Origin: an uncultured Gemella sp.
GTDB taxonomy: Bacteria; Bacillota; Bacilli; Staphylococcales; Gemellaceae
DNA: 8,462 nt
NCBI GenBank assembly: GCA_938038035.1
Contig: CALHQV010000291.1
Coordinates: forward strand, 1-8,462
Direction of reading: 5' to 3'
Shown here in pieces: positions 6,078 to 8,462 of this stretch. The position numbers and the translations under genes are program-made. Positions within the stretch are counted from its first letter, which is position 1; the number at the start of each line of letters is the position of its first letter. Below the pieces are notes generated by a model. That model saw nothing but the letters and a program-made list of their open reading frames with translations, was not told where the DNA came from and made no database searches.

Positions 6078-8429
6078 TTGAGCAATAAAAAGACAAAAAG
6101 CACAAAAAAAACGAGTAAAACTAGTAAAAACAAAAAATCCACTAAAGTTAGTGGTAAAAAGACAAGTGTAAAAAAAGCTCCAAAGAAAAATGTTATACCT
6201 GTTTTATCTAAAGAGGCCTATCGCGGATTATATTTTGTTATTTCTGTTCTTATAGTAATTTTATCTGTTTTACAAATGGGATTTATTGGTAGGTTTTTTG
6301 ATGCATTTTTTAAATATTTATTTGGGAGCTTTAGTTATCTTATCTATATAATAATTGTTGCAACGCCAATATATTATATTATGAATAAAAAACTAAAAAC
6401 TCCAGCAATTATAGTAGTATTATTAATTTTAGTAGATTTTCTATTTCAGTTAATTTATATAGCCAATAGTGATAATAATTTGCTAGCTTTTAATGATATT
6501 TACAATAATAGAGTTAGTTCATATGGTGGAGGATTATTATCATATTATCCTGTTAAATTCTTAATTTATTTATTATCTTATTATGGCAGAAATTATAAAG
6601 CCCTCTTTTATGGCGTTGCTTTTTCCGTTTTAATATCAGCTATAATAACAGTTATCTTTTTATATTTTAATATTAATCATAGGGAGTTAGTCTTAAGGAT
6701 TAAACATCATATAGTTAATGCATTTGATAAAAATGAGTATATAGAAGATACTTTAGATGATTATCAAGAAGAGGATGATATTATCTATGATGAATACAAT
6801 TCGTCTAATGTTAATAGAGAGAACTCTAATGAGCAAAGATATAATAAAATTAAAGACAAAGATTTAGTTGTTGATATAAGAGAATTCAAAGAAGATGAAG
6901 AATTTTATGATGAGGAAATTGTACAACGTCCTACTAGAAAACAACCTAAATTAAATAAAGAACATATTACTGTTGAAGAAGAAACGGTTAATGAAATAGT
7001 TTCGGAAGAGTCATATGATAATTATCAACTTCCACCAGTTACACTACTTAATAATCCTGTTAAGAAACAAACTATTACTAAAGGTGATGTAGTAGAGAAA
7101 TCAAAAATTCTTCAAAGTACATTTAATAACTTCGGTATTGAGGTTAAGATTGTCAAAGCAATAGTAGGACCATCGATTACACAGTTCCAAATCTTACCAA
7201 CCCCAGGAACTAAGGTTAGTAAGATAGTAAACTTGAGTAATGATATAGCATTAAATCTAGCAGCTAAAGATGTACGTATTGAAGCACCAATTCCTGGTAA
7301 ATCATTAATAGGTATAGAAATACCTAATACGGTAAATGAGCTAGTAACGATGAAAGAGGTTTTTGTTAATGATGAAGATAATTCACCACTGTCTGTTGCA
7401 TTAGGTAAAGATGTATCCGGTGAATCAATTTTCACTAGAATTGATAAAACTCCTCACTTATTAATAGCAGGTTCTACAGGAAGTGGTAAGTCAGTTTGTG
7501 TAAATACGATAATTACAAGTATATTATTAAAAAATAAACCAGATAAGGTTAAATTGATAATGATAGATCCTAAGATGGTTGAATTATCAATTTATGACGG
7601 TATTCCGCACTTGCTTACTTCTGTTGTTACAGATCCAGTAAAAGCAGCAGATGTTCTTCATAAAGTGGTTCTTGAAATGGAAAACAGATATAGAGAATTT
7701 GCAAGAGCTAGAGTAAGAAATATGGAAGGTTATAACAAAATTGCTGCAAAAGATCCGGACTATAAAGAACTGCCGTATATAGTAGTTATTATTGATGAGT
7801 TAGCTGATTTAATGATGGTATCTTCTAAAGAAGTAGAAGAATCGATTGCTCGAATAGCACAGAAAGCAAGGGCAGCAGGTATACATATGATAATAGCAAC
7901 ACAAAGGCCATCAGTTGACGTTATTACAGGGGTTATTAAAACTAATATTCCATCGAGAATTGCATTTGCTGTAAGTTCTAGCTTTGATTCAAGGACTATC
8001 CTAGACAAATCAGGTGCAGAAACATTACTAGGTAAAGGTGATATGCTATACTTATCAGCTGATTCAAGTAAGCCGATACGTGTACAAGGAGCATTCTTAT
8101 CTGATGAAGAAGTAGAGAAAGTTGTTGACTTTGTAAAAAGTCAGTCTGAAGCACAATATGATCCGAACATGACTCCAAGTGAGGTAAGTTCACAAAATAT
8201 CGGCTCATCTGCTGAAGATGTAGATCCATTATATAAAGAGGTACTGTTATTTATAGCTAAAACACAGAAAGCTTCAGCTTCATTATTGCAAAGAAGATTT
8301 AAAATAGGTTATAATAGGGCAGCAAGAATAATAGATATGCTTGAGGAAGATGGATACATTGGGCCTGTAGATGGAAGTAAACCAAGAAAAGTATTTCTAG
8401 AAAAAGAATACGCAGAAGACTACGAATAA
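6078..8429 (+). CDS. ftsK: DNA translocase FtsK/SpoIIIE
   Basis: Membrane-anchored hexameric ATPase that pumps chromosomal DNA through the closing septum and helps resolve chromosome dimers. Of 783 residues, about 3-38 form a Lys/Ser/Thr-rich cytoplasmic tail. Membrane helices lie at about 49-71, 82-102, 107-128 and 174-197, with a further hydrophobic patch near 157-170. An acidic, probably disordered linker covers about 220-310. The motor has Walker A GSTGSGKS (465-472), DPKMVEL (497-503), Walker B VVIIDELADLM (569-579) and ATQRPSVDVITG (607-618). A C-terminal winged-helix gamma domain (about 714-776, core RRFKIGYNRAARIID) reads orienting sequences on DNA. Start is TTG 6078 behind a strong ribosome binding site, 13 nt after the ferredoxin. 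Length matches the short FtsK/SpoIIIE type of Firmicutes; whether it acts at division or in sporulation cannot be told here. All motor motifs are intact. Confidence 0.96.
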   Translation: MSNKKTKSTKKTSKTSKNKKSTKVSGKKTSVKKAPKKNVIPVLSKEAYRGLYFVISVLIVILSVLQMGFIGRFFDAFFKYLFGSFSYLIYIIIVATPIYYIMNKKLKTPAIIVVLLILVDFLFQLIYIANSDNNLLAFNDIYNNRVSSYGGGLLSYYPVKFLIYLLSYYGRNYKALFYGVAFSVLISAIITVIFLYFNINHRELVLRIKHHIVNAFDKNEYIEDTLDDYQEEDDIIYDEYNSSNVNRENSNEQRYNKIKDKDLVVDIREFKEDEEFYDEEIVQRPTRKQPKLNKEHITVEEETVNEIVSEESYDNYQLPPVTLLNNPVKKQTITKGDVVEKSKILQSTFNNFGIEVKIVKAIVGPSITQFQILPTPGTKVSKIVNLSNDIALNLAAKDVRIEAPIPGKSLIGIEIPNTVNELVTMKEVFVNDEDNSPLSVALGKDVSGESIFTRIDKTPHLLIAGSTGSGKSVCVNTIITSILLKNKPDKVKLIMIDPKMVELSIYDGIPHLLTSVVTDPVKAADVLHKVVLEMENRYREFARARVRNMEGYNKIAAKDPDYKELPYIVVIIDELADLMMVSSKEVEESIARIAQKARAAGIHMIIATQRPSVDVITGVIKTNIPSRIAFAVSSSFDSRTILDKSGAETLLGKGDMLYLSADSSKPIRVQGAFLSDEEVEKVVDFVKSQSEAQYDPNMTPSEVSSQNIGSSAEDVDPLYKEVLLFIAKTQKASASLLQRRFKIGYNRAARIIDMLEEDGYIGPVDGSKPRKVFLEKEYAEDYE

Positions 8430-8462
8430 AAATAAAATAGAATATAGTTTACGTAAAATAAA

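Noticed and set aside
7112..8229. Three minus-strand open frames (7112-7435, 7760-8008, 7996-8229) inside ftsK
   Set aside because: All lie opposite the conserved motor domain of FtsK; hydrophobic composition follows from the antisense of its codons. No ribosome binding site or promoter supports them.
8430..8462. Terminator after ftsK
   Set aside because: The 33 remaining bases are AT-rich without an inverted repeat; the window ends too early to judge the operon end.

Overview
The window is an AT-rich, all plus-strand run of housekeeping genes from a low-GC Gram-positive bacterium (Firmicutes). This is supported by strong AGGAG-type ribosome binding sites, A/T-ending codons, a YlxM-Ffh pair, a Bacillales-type FtsK/SpoIIIE and a small Bacillus-type ferredoxin. 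Gene order and protein style point to a reduced-genome Bacillales lineage, perhaps Gemella-like. That genus guess is from memory of style, not from a database match. No mobile element, CRISPR array, tRNA or rRNA was found.

Layout: a consensus-like sigma-A promoter (about 51-79) precedes ylxM (120-443) and ffh (454-1806), which serve the signal recognition particle. Then comes trmL (1813-2286, tRNA wobble-base 2'-O-methyltransferase). After a 72-nt gap holding a long hairpin (2292-2331) come ybeY (2359-2832) and era (2835-3743), both acting in 16S rRNA and 30S maturation. They are followed by recO (about 3727-4458, recombinational repair), murI (4473-5267, D-glutamate for peptidoglycan), an ITPase-type rdgB (5278-5862), a one-cluster ferredoxin (5852-6064) and ftsK/spoIIIE (6078-8429, DNA translocase). 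Genes overlap or are separated by 2-14 nt everywhere except at the hairpin gap. Only one convincing promoter is visible, so the set is probably transcribed as one or two long operons. The only non-coding stretches are the leader (1-119), the hairpin gap and the last 33 bases.

Functionally the cluster joins protein targeting, tRNA and rRNA maturation, DNA repair, nucleotide-pool cleaning, wall-precursor synthesis and chromosome partition, which are all growth-linked tasks. I do not see a new biological system here. The points worth a second look are small: the strong hairpin without a T-tract; trmL lying in the same frame as ffh behind a single UAG and without a Shine-Dalgarno; a RecO without zinc-finger cysteines whose gene is full of long homopolymers; extra cysteines in the ferredoxin; and a cluster of GAAGCGG heptamers in ffh.
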